From contig CANEWV010000104.1 of assembly GCA_947442905.1 (NCBI GenBank), positions 1-6,307 of the forward strand: a stretch of 6,307 nucleotides of DNA, in the 5' to 3' direction. The notes beneath the pieces are model-generated. The model was not told the origin of the DNA, made no database searches, and was given only the letters and a program-made list of their open reading frames with translations. A program made the position numbers and the translations under genes. Below are positions 1-5,815 of the stretch, piece by piece (positions within the stretch are counted from its first letter, which is position 1; each line of letters opens with the position of its first letter). The DNA comes from Chitinophagaceae bacterium. GTDB lineage: Bacteria; Bacteroidota; Bacteroidia; Chitinophagales; Chitinophagaceae.

Positions 1-50
1 AAATAGAAAAAAAGAGTGGCTCTTGGTTTGTAGTAGCCGTAAAGGAATAA
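1..50 (+). CDS. possible C-terminal tail of an upstream gene (partial)
   Basis: The frame beginning at base 3 is open from the window edge to a TAA at 48-50 and reads IEKKSGSWFVVAVKE. This alternating hydrophobic ending is typical of a terminal beta strand. It would leave only 10 bp before the fluoride-channel start, consistent with co-transcription. A second frame, starting at base 2, is also open and ends at 68-70 after overlapping the next start; its peptide (NRKKEWLLVCSSRKG...) looks less protein-like. Fifteen residues are too few to name a family, and a chance open stretch cannot be excluded. Confidence 0.35.
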   Translation, partial: IEKKSGSWFVVAVKE

Positions 51-60
51 ATTATTTAGC

Positions 61-423
61 ATGGAATTAAAAAACATACTATGGGTTGGACTGGGCGGGA
101 TGTTAGGGGCTGTTGCAAGGTATTTTTTTGGACTCACCATTAGGTCGGTCACATTTCCATATGCCACCGGGTTGGTCAATATTGTTGGCGCCCTTATTAT
201 GGGTTTTATTATGGGACTCGCTATTAAAGGCCAAATTAGTCCCTCTCTTCGCCTATTTTTAGCCACGGGTATTTGTGGTGGCTTTACCACATTTTCGGCA
301 TTTGCTTGGGAAAACCTTGAGCTTTTGCAACAGCAGCGCTATGGCAGTTTTTTGGCGTATACCCTAGGGACATTAGCACTAGGTATTGCTGCAACAACCA
401 TCGGATATTTGTTGGCTAAATGA
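61..423 (+). CDS. crcB: fluoride-specific ion channel FluC/CrcB
   Basis: This 120-residue, four-helix inner-membrane protein has the usual length of the CrcB/FluC family, which exports fluoride as a dual-topology dimer. Visible signatures are the N-terminal GGMLGAVARY (12-21, with the conserved Arg20), VNIVGALIMG in helix 2 with Asn40 of the pore, and the helix-3 break GGFTTFSAF (73-81). Phe78 and Phe81 have the spacing of the two fluoride-coordinating 'Phe box' residues, and Gly73/Thr76 sit where the structural sodium is bound in known structures. The ATG at 61 gives the full N-terminal motif, and an AAAGGAA stretch lies about 13 bases upstream. No fluoride riboswitch (crcB motif) is recognisable in the 60 bases available upstream. 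The gene seems complete and intact. The family call is firm; fluoride specificity is inferred from the family. Confidence 0.95.
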   Translation: MELKNILWVGLGGMLGAVARYFFGLTIRSVTFPYATGLVNIVGALIMGFIMGLAIKGQISPSLRLFLATGICGGFTTFSAFAWENLELLQQQRYGSFLAYTLGTLALGIAATTIGYLLAK

Positions 424-442
424 ATAACGGACCTTATCTTTG
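412..442 (+). promoter_or_regulatory. Bacteroidota-type promoter for the small membrane gene
   Basis: TATCTTTG at 435-442 is a perfect match to the Bacteroidota -7 consensus TAnnTTTG. A TTG at 412-414 lies 20 bases upstream, and an overlapping TTTG ends at 411, both within the usual spacing for the -33 element. It overlaps the last codons and stop of the fluoride channel. Transcription would start near 449, giving a very short leader of roughly 8 bases before the ATG at 457. Confidence 0.6.
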
Positions 443-456
443 CAAAAATTATTTAC

Positions 457-609
457 ATGGAAGCAAATAAATCAACTGCAAAATATTGGGTTATCTTCTT
501 TTTTTGGCTAGCCGTACTTATCACTTTACTCGTTGTTTACCGTGAATTCTTTTGGTTAGCGTTACCTGGTACCGTTACCTATTTTGCAAAAGCAATGGAC
601 TTAATGTAA
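457..609 (+). CDS. small single-pass (or hairpin) membrane protein, 50 aa, unknown function
   Basis: ATG at 457 to TAA at 607-609 encodes 50 residues beginning MEANKSTAKYWVIFFFWLAV. A short polar N-terminus is followed by a strongly hydrophobic segment (about residues 9-28), then a YREFFWLALPGTVTYF stretch that could re-enter or lie on the membrane, and a short acidic end, KAMDLM. It sits 33 bases after the fluoride channel, has its own perfect -7 promoter element and is followed 17 bases later by a strong terminator, so it is framed as a complete transcription unit. The family is not recognised. A link to fluoride export is suggested only by adjacency. Its promoter, membrane-like composition and terminator make a chance reading frame unlikely. 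Confidence 0.7.
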   Translation: MEANKSTAKYWVIFFFWLAVLITLLVVYREFFWLALPGTVTYFAKAMDLM

Positions 610-626
610 CCCAACCTTACTATATT

Positions 627-652
627 AAAAAGCAGCACTAGTGCTGCTTTTT
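627..652. terminator. bidirectional intrinsic terminator
   Basis: The perfect palindrome AGCAGCACTAGTGCTGCT (631-648) is flanked by an A tract on the left (627-631) and a T tract on the right (648-654). On the + strand it ends the 457-609 gene. On the - strand the A tract becomes a U tract, and the hairpin lies about 20 bases past the stop of the NlpC/P60 gene. A stem of about 11 bp with a CTAG loop can form. It is the only obvious strong terminator in the window. Confidence 0.85.
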
Positions 653-672
653 TTATGCCTTCAATTTAAAAA

Positions 673-1425
673 TTATAACGCAATCCTCCGGATGGTGCGG
701 AGTTGATGTGTACGAATTCCTGTACTACTGCTAACAATACCTGCCTGATCGATAGGATCGATTCTTACAACGGCAGAAGCATGAATAATTTGATTTGGCG
801 ATAATAAAATACCTACATGGGTAATTTTCCCTTGCTCATTATCAAAAAAAGCCAAATCACCGGGCTTGGCTTCTGCTAAAAAACCAATAGCTTCTCCCAT
901 TTCTGCTTGCTGATATGCATCACGAGGTAATTTGTAATTAAATAGTTTAAATACCATTTGCACAAACCCACTACAATCAATACCAAATACAGACCTCCCT
1001 CCCCACAAATAAGCAGTGCCTAAAAACTGTTTTACCACTATTTCGAGTGCCTCTGGTGTGAATACATTGTTTGTTGGATCCAAGCTAGCTTCTGTATAAG
1101 TGAGTACAAAATTTGCCTGCGCATCAGAAACAATGGGTGTACCAAGTGGTAATTGAATAGGATGCCCGTTAAACACTGCATTATTAACCCAGTTAGTTGT
1201 GTAGCCTTTTGTAATTATGGTTGCACCTTCTGGTAAAATTTGTAATTGAAGTTTTTGGCACCAGCCTTCATATCCATCTTGGTGCATTTGAATTTGATAA
1301 AAATCTTTGGTTTCATGTATGATAGTTGCCGTTTCGCCAAATAAAATTTGAGAAACCATTTCTGCCCTATGTGAACCCTCTGCCCTTATCGGTGCGACCG
1401 GAACTACACAAATCACTTCAGCCAT
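673..1425 (-). CDS. NlpC/P60 (C40) peptidase with N-terminal SH3-like domain; probable muropeptide gamma-D-Glu endopeptidase
   Basis: This 250-residue protein has an SH3-like N-terminal region (about 1-65, with the DGYEGWCQ turn at 50-57), a linker/second SH3-like part (about 66-120), and a C-terminal NlpC/P60 papain-like domain (about 122-245). The catalytic Cys lies in GIDCSGFVQ (Cys151), the His in THVGIL (His203), and the third polar residue in IIHAS (His215). YLWGG (139-143) is the usual lead-in to the active site. The layout resembles YkfC/dipeptidyl-peptidase VI enzymes, which cleave the gamma-D-Glu-diamino acid bond of released cell-wall peptides. There is no signal peptide or lipobox after MAEVICVV, so a cytoplasmic recycling role is more likely than wall hydrolysis. 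It lies 38 bp downstream of the acyltransferase on the same strand and shares the 627-652 terminator. A near-match to the -7 element (TAACTTTC, 1448-1441) precedes it, without a clear -33. The domain call is firm; the substrate is inferred. Confidence 0.9.
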   Translation of the reverse strand: MAEVICVVPVAPIRAEGSHRAEMVSQILFGETATIIHETKDFYQIQMHQDGYEGWCQKLQLQILPEGATIITKGYTTNWVNNAVFNGHPIQLPLGTPIVSDAQANFVLTYTEASLDPTNNVFTPEALEIVVKQFLGTAYLWGGRSVFGIDCSGFVQMVFKLFNYKLPRDAYQQAEMGEAIGFLAEAKPGDLAFFDNEQGKITHVGILLSPNQIIHASAVVRIDPIDQAGIVSSSTGIRTHQLRTIRRIAL

Positions 1426-1463
1426 AGATTAAAATTTAAGGAAAGTTATGCCGTTTGTTTGAA

Positions 1464-2516
1464 TCATTGACGACGTTCTAAAAAATACTGCTTGAGGGCC
1501 AATGCCTTTTTTTCTATGCATATCCATGAAAGATATCCAAAAATAAAAGCACCAATTGTGCTGGCAATAAATAACATAAGCGTTGAAGGCCTGAACCAAT
1601 AAATAATAAACTGCTGCAATGGAAACGCATACAAGTAAATCCCATAAGAAGGATCTCCAATTCTAGCATGTACAAAGGTTGCAACCCTAGACGTTTGCTT
1701 GCCCAAATAAATCACTAAAAAAGGAAGCGTAACATAAACAACCGTATGACCTACGCCAAAATAAATAGCGGCGATAAGCGCTACAAGTGAAGCCGCGGCA
1801 ATGGCATTTTTATATTGTACCATATCCAAATCAAAGCAGCTTAACAAAGAACCCATTAAAAAATATACACCCAAATCAAAAAGAGGTTCGAGCGGAATAA
1901 AAAAATGTGTTTGAACCGTCCAATTGTACAACAATAAACGTACCATTAAAAAAAGTGCAACAACAACAGCCAATGCAATTTTTAATACTTTTTTATTAGA
2001 CCTAATATAAAAAAACAATAAAATAAATAAATAAAAGAAAAACTCATACTCAATCGTCCACAAAGATCCATTGATAGCCGCAGAAGGAAGTCCCGAAAAA
2101 ATTCCTTGAATAAAAAAGTGAGGTTTAAATAAGATCAGGTTACCTAAAAAATAAGCATACACTTCTTTGTTACTAAAGAAGGGAACCAGATTACTTGGGT
2201 ACATAAAATAAACCGCAATAAGTGTTATAAGTAACACCACCGCCAATGCCGGAAAAATGCGGAGCACCCTTTTAACAAGGTATTCAAAAATAGAAGTACT
2301 CACCATCATACTTTTAAAAATCAGATACCCGCTAATGATAAAAAATCCTTTTACACCAATAAATGAAAATAAAAAAGTGTTATTGGTTACTACAAATAAT
2401 GGGTCAGTAGCGCCATCCCCATTTAAAACATAGGAATGGGATACAATCACAAACCAAGCAAATAAAATGCGCAATAAATCAAAGTTGTTTGCTTGACGTG
2501 CTGGAAGTTGAACCAT
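1464..2516 (-). CDS. acyltransferase-3 family membrane protein (OafA/YrhL type)
   Basis: This 350-residue polytopic inner-membrane protein has about ten hydrophobic segments and the typical length of stand-alone Acyl_transf_3 proteins, which transfer acetyl or other acyl groups to extracytoplasmic sugars. Signatures are NNFDLLRILFAWFVIVSHS (10-28, with the catalytic-type His27), GVKGFFIISGYLI (54-66), the KRVLRIFP motif (82-89, Arg83 and Arg86), SLWTIEYEFFFY (151-162) and DPSYGIYLYAFPLQQ (288-302) near the C-terminus. No C-terminal SGNH hydrolase domain is present. The ATG at 2516 puts the first motif at the usual distance from the N-terminus and lies about 25 bases after a perfect -7 element on this strand. 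It is the likely first gene of a unit with the NlpC/P60 peptidase. The target could be a lipopolysaccharide O-unit, capsule or other glycan; the sequence does not say which, and no glycosyltransferase genes are adjacent. Confidence 0.92.
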   Translation of the reverse strand: MVQLPARQANNFDLLRILFAWFVIVSHSYVLNGDGATDPLFVVTNNTFLFSFIGVKGFFIISGYLIFKSMMVSTSIFEYLVKRVLRIFPALAVVLLITLIAVYFMYPSNLVPFFSNKEVYAYFLGNLILFKPHFFIQGIFSGLPSAAINGSLWTIEYEFFFYLFILLFFYIRSNKKVLKIALAVVVALFLMVRLLLYNWTVQTHFFIPLEPLFDLGVYFLMGSLLSCFDLDMVQYKNAIAAASLVALIAAIYFGVGHTVVYVTLPFLVIYLGKQTSRVATFVHARIGDPSYGIYLYAFPLQQFIIYWFRPSTLMLFIASTIGAFIFGYLSWICIEKKALALKQYFLERRQ

Positions 2517-2541
2517 TGCGCTAATAGATTGTTTTGAACTA

Positions 2542-2549
2542 CAAATATA
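2542..2549 (-). promoter_or_regulatory. Bacteroidota -7 element for the acyltransferase/NlpC-P60 unit
   Basis: The - strand reads TATATTTG here, a perfect TAnnTTTG match, 25 bases upstream of the acyltransferase ATG. No clear TTG is present at the expected -33 distance (about 2569-2572), so the call rests on the -7 box and its position in the 90-bp divergent gap. Confidence 0.45.
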
Positions 2550-2571
2550 TCCTTAATACCCAAAATCTAAC

Positions 2572-2579
2572 GATATTTG
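2572..2579 (+). promoter_or_regulatory. weak -7-like element for the nitroreductase gene
   Basis: GATATTTG differs from TAnnTTTG at one position and ends 27 bases before the nitroreductase ATG. No TTG lies at a suitable upstream distance. It is listed because the gene is divergent and must have a promoter in this 90-bp gap; the exact site is uncertain. Confidence 0.25.
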
Positions 2580-2606
2580 CATTTCTATACATCGTAAATC
2601 TAACCC

Positions 2607-3332
2607 ATGTCATTAAGCAGTAGTTTTGAAGAAATTATACAACGTAGACGTTCCAACCGAAAATTTGATACCAACGTAGAAGTCCCCGATGATGTCATTA
2701 AAAGAAGCTTAGAAAGAAGCATCCTCTCTCCAAACAGTAGTAATATGCAATTATGGGAATTTCAATGGATCAAAGACCCTGCATTAAAAGAATCTTTCAC
2801 GGCACTTTGCCTCGACCAAAATGCGGCTAGAACGGCCAAGCAATTGGTGGTTTTTGTAACCAGAAAAGATTTGTGGAAACAAAGAGCCGCATGGAACTAC
2901 AATAAAATAAAAGAAGGCATTAACGGCGAACCCAACATAGCACAAAAAAAAGGCCTCGATTATTATGGTAAACTCATGCCCCTTGCCTACCGCTCGGATT
3001 TTTTTGGAATATTTACACTCATTAGAACAGCACTTTGCTTTTTTATGGGACTCAACAAACCTTTTATGCGTTTTGGCGGAGATGCAGACCAAAGAGTTAC
3101 CGTGCACAAATCTTGTGCGCTAGCAGCCCAAACATTCATGTTATCTATTGCCGCCGAGGGTTTTGAATCTTGTCCTATGGAAGGCTTTGATTCCGTTCGA
3201 GTTAAGCGTGCATTGAGGTTGCCATCTGGAGCAGAAATCAATATGATTATTGCTGTGGGTAAAGGAACGGAAGCAGGCGTTTGGGGACCAAGGTTTAGGG
3301 TTCCTTACGAAGATGTAGTGGTCGTTCGTTAG
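2607..3332 (+). CDS. nitroreductase-family flavoprotein (putative NAD(P)H oxidoreductase)
   Basis: This 241-residue protein has the FMN-dependent nitroreductase fold. The N-terminal FEEIIQRRRSNRKFD (7-21) carries the basic cluster that binds the FMN phosphate. SPNSSNMQLWEFQWI (41-55) matches the family's APS..N.QPW.F motif, and HKSCALAAQTFMLSIAAEGFESCPMEG (167-193) matches the central helix and loop before the active site. The C-terminal IIAVGKG (214-220) followed by GPRFRVP (227-233) is the usual last strand and Arg-containing end. Between about 91 and 162 lies an extra, partly hydrophobic stretch (FFGIFTLIRTALCFFMG, 132-148) longer than in compact family members; it may form a lid or membrane-facing helix. 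No signal peptide is seen, so it is likely cytoplasmic. ATG 2607 is the first in-frame start and gives the complete FMN motif. The true substrate (quinone, nitroaromatic, enone or other) cannot be inferred. The next gene follows 61 bp downstream on the same strand. Confidence 0.92.
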   Translation: MSLSSSFEEIIQRRRSNRKFDTNVEVPDDVIKRSLERSILSPNSSNMQLWEFQWIKDPALKESFTALCLDQNAARTAKQLVVFVTRKDLWKQRAAWNYNKIKEGINGEPNIAQKKGLDYYGKLMPLAYRSDFFGIFTLIRTALCFFMGLNKPFMRFGGDADQRVTVHKSCALAAQTFMLSIAAEGFESCPMEGFDSVRVKRALRLPSGAEINMIIAVGKGTEAGVWGPRFRVPYEDVVVVR

Positions 3333-3393
3333 AACTTTTCCCTATTGATGTTCGGTACCAATTTTCTTATTAATTTTATTACAAATTTATACC

Positions 3394-4413
3394 ATGCATA
3401 AGATTTTACTAGGCGCGTTGATATTGATTTCAACAGTTGCAACAGCTCAAGTTGACACCACCGATAATTTTGATTACAGCAAGTTTGGAGAACCCGAAGG
3501 TGTTACACGCTATTGCACGCAAAAAGTATTAAATCAAACGCCACAAAAAATTATCAGCATTGGTTTTGAAAAGTATGGCTCTTTTCATATGCCTGGTGTA
3601 CCGCTTGGAGGGATGCTTCCTGCTATGCAAGATTTTCATGTAAATCAGATGTCGTCACTCAGGGCACAAGTAAATGTGCCTGTTATTTCAAACAACAAAA
3701 TTATATGGCAATTGGGGGGCAATTATTGGGGCAGCAAATTTGACATTGAAAAGCCAGGAACCAATCAATTTGCATCAACACTTAATAGCCACACAATGAC
3801 AAGTGTTGGTTTAAATACCACTCTATTTAAACCATTAAACGAAAAGAATTTTTTAATCATTCAGGCTAGTGCAGACGCCAATGGACTTTTTCATAACATG
3901 AGTGCTATCAACAAAGACGCACTTACATTGAGTGGTACTTTTATTTATGGCTGGAAGAAATCTGAAAAAAATATGATTGGTACTGGTATTGCCCGCACCT
4001 ACCGAGCAGGACAACTCATTCATGTGCCAATTTTATTTTGGAATAAAACCTTTAACGACAAATGGGGCATGGAGCTTTTATTACCTGCCAGAGGATTTAT
4101 GCGTTACAATTTTTCAACATTCAATATGATACAAGCTGGGTTTGAGTTAGAGGGCAACCAATTTTGGATGCCGCTTTCAAATAGTCAAAACGGATCGGTA
4201 TTTATTCAAAGAGGTGAGTTTAAGCCTAAGCTAATGTGGGATAAAAAAGTAAGCGGATTTGTATGGTTTCACGCAGAAGCTGGTATGCGTTACAACTATC
4301 GTTTTGAAGTTACAAATGTATACAATGGTAAAAAAGAAGCCCAACGCTACTTTGAAAGCAGGTTGGGCAATCCTTTATATTTTAATATTGGATTTAACTT
4401 TGTATCACCTTAA
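3394..4413 (+). CDS. secreted outer-membrane beta-barrel protein, DUF6268-like
   Basis: This 339-residue protein begins with a clear Sec signal peptide (MHKILLGALILISTVATA, cleavage probable after Ala18, leaving Gln19 first). The rest is built of alternating polar/hydrophobic strands rich in Tyr, Phe, Trp, Asn and Gly, with frequent short turns (about 80-335). It ends in a strand, GNPLYFNIGFNFVSP, typical of outer-membrane barrels. This pattern and length resemble the DUF6268 family of Bacteroidota barrels, which I propose with moderate confidence. Function is unknown; no TonB plug or SusC/D features are visible. An imperfect promoter can be drawn (TTG at 3345-3347, TAATTTTA at 3371-3378), but co-transcription with the nitroreductase is equally possible. 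Its last 9 bases overlap the end of the converging DUF2147 gene, so no dedicated terminator separates the two. Confidence 0.8.
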   Translation: MHKILLGALILISTVATAQVDTTDNFDYSKFGEPEGVTRYCTQKVLNQTPQKIISIGFEKYGSFHMPGVPLGGMLPAMQDFHVNQMSSLRAQVNVPVISNNKIIWQLGGNYWGSKFDIEKPGTNQFASTLNSHTMTSVGLNTTLFKPLNEKNFLIIQASADANGLFHNMSAINKDALTLSGTFIYGWKKSEKNMIGTGIARTYRAGQLIHVPILFWNKTFNDKWGMELLLPARGFMRYNFSTFNMIQAGFELEGNQFWMPLSNSQNGSVFIQRGEFKPKLMWDKKVSGFVWFHAEAGMRYNYRFEVTNVYNGKKEAQRYFESRLGNPLYFNIGFNFVSP

Positions 4414-4908
4414 TACTTGTCTAGTCCAAGTATCTGTTCTTCCAATAATTGAAACACCAATATAACCTCTTACTTCAAGTGAGTTTGCGTTTTGCAATTT
4501 CATCGTACAAGAGTAGGTATTCCCATTTTTAGGGTCGTAAATATTGCCATCGTCCCAAACATTTTCACCTTTGAAATTAAATCCCCAAATATTTACAAGG
4601 CCTAAAATAGCACGTGACCTTGAAGCAGCTTCAGGATGATTTTTATCTACCTTCGGCTTACCTGTTTCTGGATCGTTGGGCTCTTTTAACCAAACAATTT
4701 TACCTTGGTACTTGTCACCATTTTTATATATGCGCACCATTGCAGTTCCTTCACCTGTTTTCCAAACACCGACTATACCGTCTGGATTATCAGCTTTTAA
4801 ATGAAAAGCTGAGGCTCCAGCTATAATTAGTAAGCTTCCTACAAAAAGTAAGGCTAGTTTTTTGTAATTGGCCTTCATAGCAGCCATTCTAGTTTGTATG
4901 TTTTTCAT
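4405..4908 (-). CDS. secreted DUF2147 domain protein
   Basis: Read from the ATG at 4908, the product is 167 residues with a basic N-terminus, a hydrophobic core (LALLFVGSLLIIAG, 18-31) and a probable signal-peptidase site at ASA-F (about 34). The mature part is a DUF2147 domain: DGIVGVWKTGEGTAMVRIY (43-61), GKIVWLKEPNDPETGKP (69-85), VWDDGNIYDPKNGNTYSC (117-134) and LEVRGYIG..IGRTDTWTR (144-163). The family is a lipocalin-like small periplasmic or secreted barrel of unknown ligand, common in Bacteroidota. The open frame runs upstream to an ATG at 5019, but that extension (MYKYYPIGYQ...) overlaps the next gene and would place a second hydrophobic segment before the signal peptide. A perfect -7 element at 4936-4929 supports the shorter form. 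Starts at 4887 or 4878 (MKANYKK, an even more typical signal-peptide start) remain possible. The domain call is firm; the exact start is uncertain. Confidence 0.88.
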   Translation of the reverse strand: MKNIQTRMAAMKANYKKLALLFVGSLLIIAGASAFHLKADNPDGIVGVWKTGEGTAMVRIYKNGDKYQGKIVWLKEPNDPETGKPKVDKNHPEAASRSRAILGLVNIWGFNFKGENVWDDGNIYDPKNGNTYSCTMKLQNANSLEVRGYIGVSIIGRTDTWTRQVLR

Positions 4909-4928
4909 AAGCGTAATTTGTATTTGTA

Positions 4929-4936
4929 CAAATATA
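4929..4936 (-). promoter_or_regulatory. Bacteroidota -7 element for the DUF2147 gene
   Basis: TATATTTG on the - strand is a perfect TAnnTTTG match, 20 bases upstream of the ATG at 4908, predicting a leader of about 14 bases. The -33 region is A/T-only and lacks TTG. The site lies inside the alternative long reading frame (start 5019), which argues for the shorter protein. Confidence 0.5.
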
Positions 4937-4958
4937 AATAAGTAAATGATAAATATAT

Positions 4959-5234
4959 TTAAAAAAAAGATCCAACTGTATAAATCGTATTGATAGCCAA
5001 TAGGATAATACTTATACATGTCAATAAATATGTTTTATACTTAACTACATGTATGATTCCGAGCACTAAAAAAAGCAACTGAGCTAGAAGAAATGGGATG
5101 GTGAGAATTTCTCTTAAAACGCCAATTAAAACAAAATCTATTTTAAAATAATCAAAGAAATAAAGCAGACTAAAATATATTAGAATAGAAAAATTTGCAA
5201 TTGTTAGGATTTTATTATTTAATAATTTGATCAT
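4959..5234 (-). CDS. small membrane protein, 91 aa, unknown function
   Basis: The product is almost entirely hydrophobic, with three or four membrane segments: about 10-28 (LTIANFSILIYFSLLYFF), 34-60 (FVLIGVLREILTIPFLLAQ onwards), and 68-88 (TYLLTCISIILLAINTIYTV). Short charged loops hold Asp28, Lys31, Arg41, Glu42, Lys65 and Lys67. No family is recognised; it resembles the many small orphan membrane proteins of Bacteroidota. The ATG at 5234 is the first in frame. It is immediately preceded by an overlapping three-codon frame (ATG GAT AAA TGA, 5242-5231) that shares the ATGA junction, perhaps by chance. The gene lies 43 bp downstream of the lipoprotein and 50 bp upstream of the DUF2147 gene, on the same strand. 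Confidence 0.7.
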   Translation of the reverse strand: MIKLLNNKILTIANFSILIYFSLLYFFDYFKIDFVLIGVLREILTIPFLLAQLLFLVLGIIHVVKYKTYLLTCISIILLAINTIYTVGSFF

Positions 5235-5277
5235 TTATCCATTGTTTATTGTCTGCGAGATTGTTCAATTGGTATAA

Positions 5278-5808
5278 TTAAATCCCAATGCACTCGGACT
5301 GTATTTCTTTATTTCTCCACTGTATCCAGTATTCTTGTAGCCCTTCTTTTGTTTTTAGTAATCCACTCATATTAAGCGAATCATTTTTCATCAAGGCACT
5401 TTTTAATTGGGCTTTTCTCCCAGACAAAGCTGGGACATGATTCCATCCACCAACATGATCAAAAGATGTAAATGCCTGACACTTTTCTTTTACTTTTATA
5501 AATGGGATTGTTATTTTATAAATTACATTCCCAGACCCCATTCCTTCAGTAGTCATTACAATTTTTGCAAAATCAACTTTAGAATATTTGGCTGCTTTAT
5601 AAAGCACCTTTAATTTAACACCCACACTATCACACATTTTATTAGAAAACTGATGTGCAACATCAGACCAATATTTGAATTCAGGGCCAATATAAATACC
5701 ATAACAGCTATTATCTGTACAAACTATTTCTGATTTGCTGATGGGAGAAGTGCAAGAAAAAGAAATTAGCGACACGAAAATGATTAATAAACTTAGGTAT
5801 TGCTTCAT
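5278..5808 (-). CDS. putative lipoprotein, cysteine-rich, unknown function
   Basis: The 176-residue product starts with a lipoprotein signal (MKQYLSLLIIFVSLISFSC) in which Cys19 would be lipidated; the -3 to -1 residues S-F-S are a loose lipobox of the kind accepted in Bacteroidota. The mature part has five further cysteines (30, 35, 59, 110, 173), enough for two disulfides, a central strand-rich region (about 66-105), an aromatic/His patch FDHVGGWNHVP (116-126) and a C-terminal helix-like part with EGLQEYWIQWRNKEIQ (155-170). After Cys19 no clear acidic surface-export signal is seen, so retention in the periplasm is possible. No family is recognised. It lies 24 bp downstream of the VanZ-like gene and is probably co-transcribed with it. 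An 11-bp tandem repeat lies just before its start. Confidence 0.75.
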   Translation of the reverse strand: MKQYLSLLIIFVSLISFSCTSPISKSEIVCTDNSCYGIYIGPEFKYWSDVAHQFSNKMCDSVGVKLKVLYKAAKYSKVDFAKIVMTTEGMGSGNVIYKITIPFIKVKEKCQAFTSFDHVGGWNHVPALSGRKAQLKSALMKNDSLNMSGLLKTKEGLQEYWIQWRNKEIQSECIGI

Positions 5809-5815
5809 GTTGTAT

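Noticed and set aside
12..24. Short hairpin AAGAG-TGG-CTCTT
   Set aside because: The stem is only 5 bp with a 3-base loop and no T tract, and it lies inside a probable coding tail; too weak for a terminator or riboswitch.
1441..1448. TAACTTTC on the - strand as promoter of the NlpC/P60 gene
   Set aside because: It has one mismatch to the -7 consensus and no TTG at a suitable distance; read-through from the acyltransferase promoter explains expression.
2784..3241. Two - strand open frames (107 and 84 codons) inside the nitroreductase gene
   Set aside because: They are antisense to a clear nitroreductase with intact motifs, have no family features or promoter, and are explained as shadows.
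4259..4465. 68-codon + frame across the end of the beta-barrel gene
   Set aside because: It overlaps the barrel gene in another frame and runs into the converging DUF2147 gene; the composition is not protein-like.
4614..4826. 70-codon + frame antisense to the DUF2147 gene
   Set aside because: The opposite strand encodes conserved DUF2147 motifs throughout; this is a shadow.
5240..5273. Imperfect inverted repeat CCATTG / CAATTGG between the lipoprotein and 91-aa genes
   Set aside because: The stem is short and bulged with a loop of about 20 bases and no T tract; not a credible terminator.
5407..5613. 68-codon + frame antisense to the lipoprotein
   Set aside because: The lipoprotein frame has a signal sequence and operon-like spacing; this frame has neither a promoter nor a recognisable domain.
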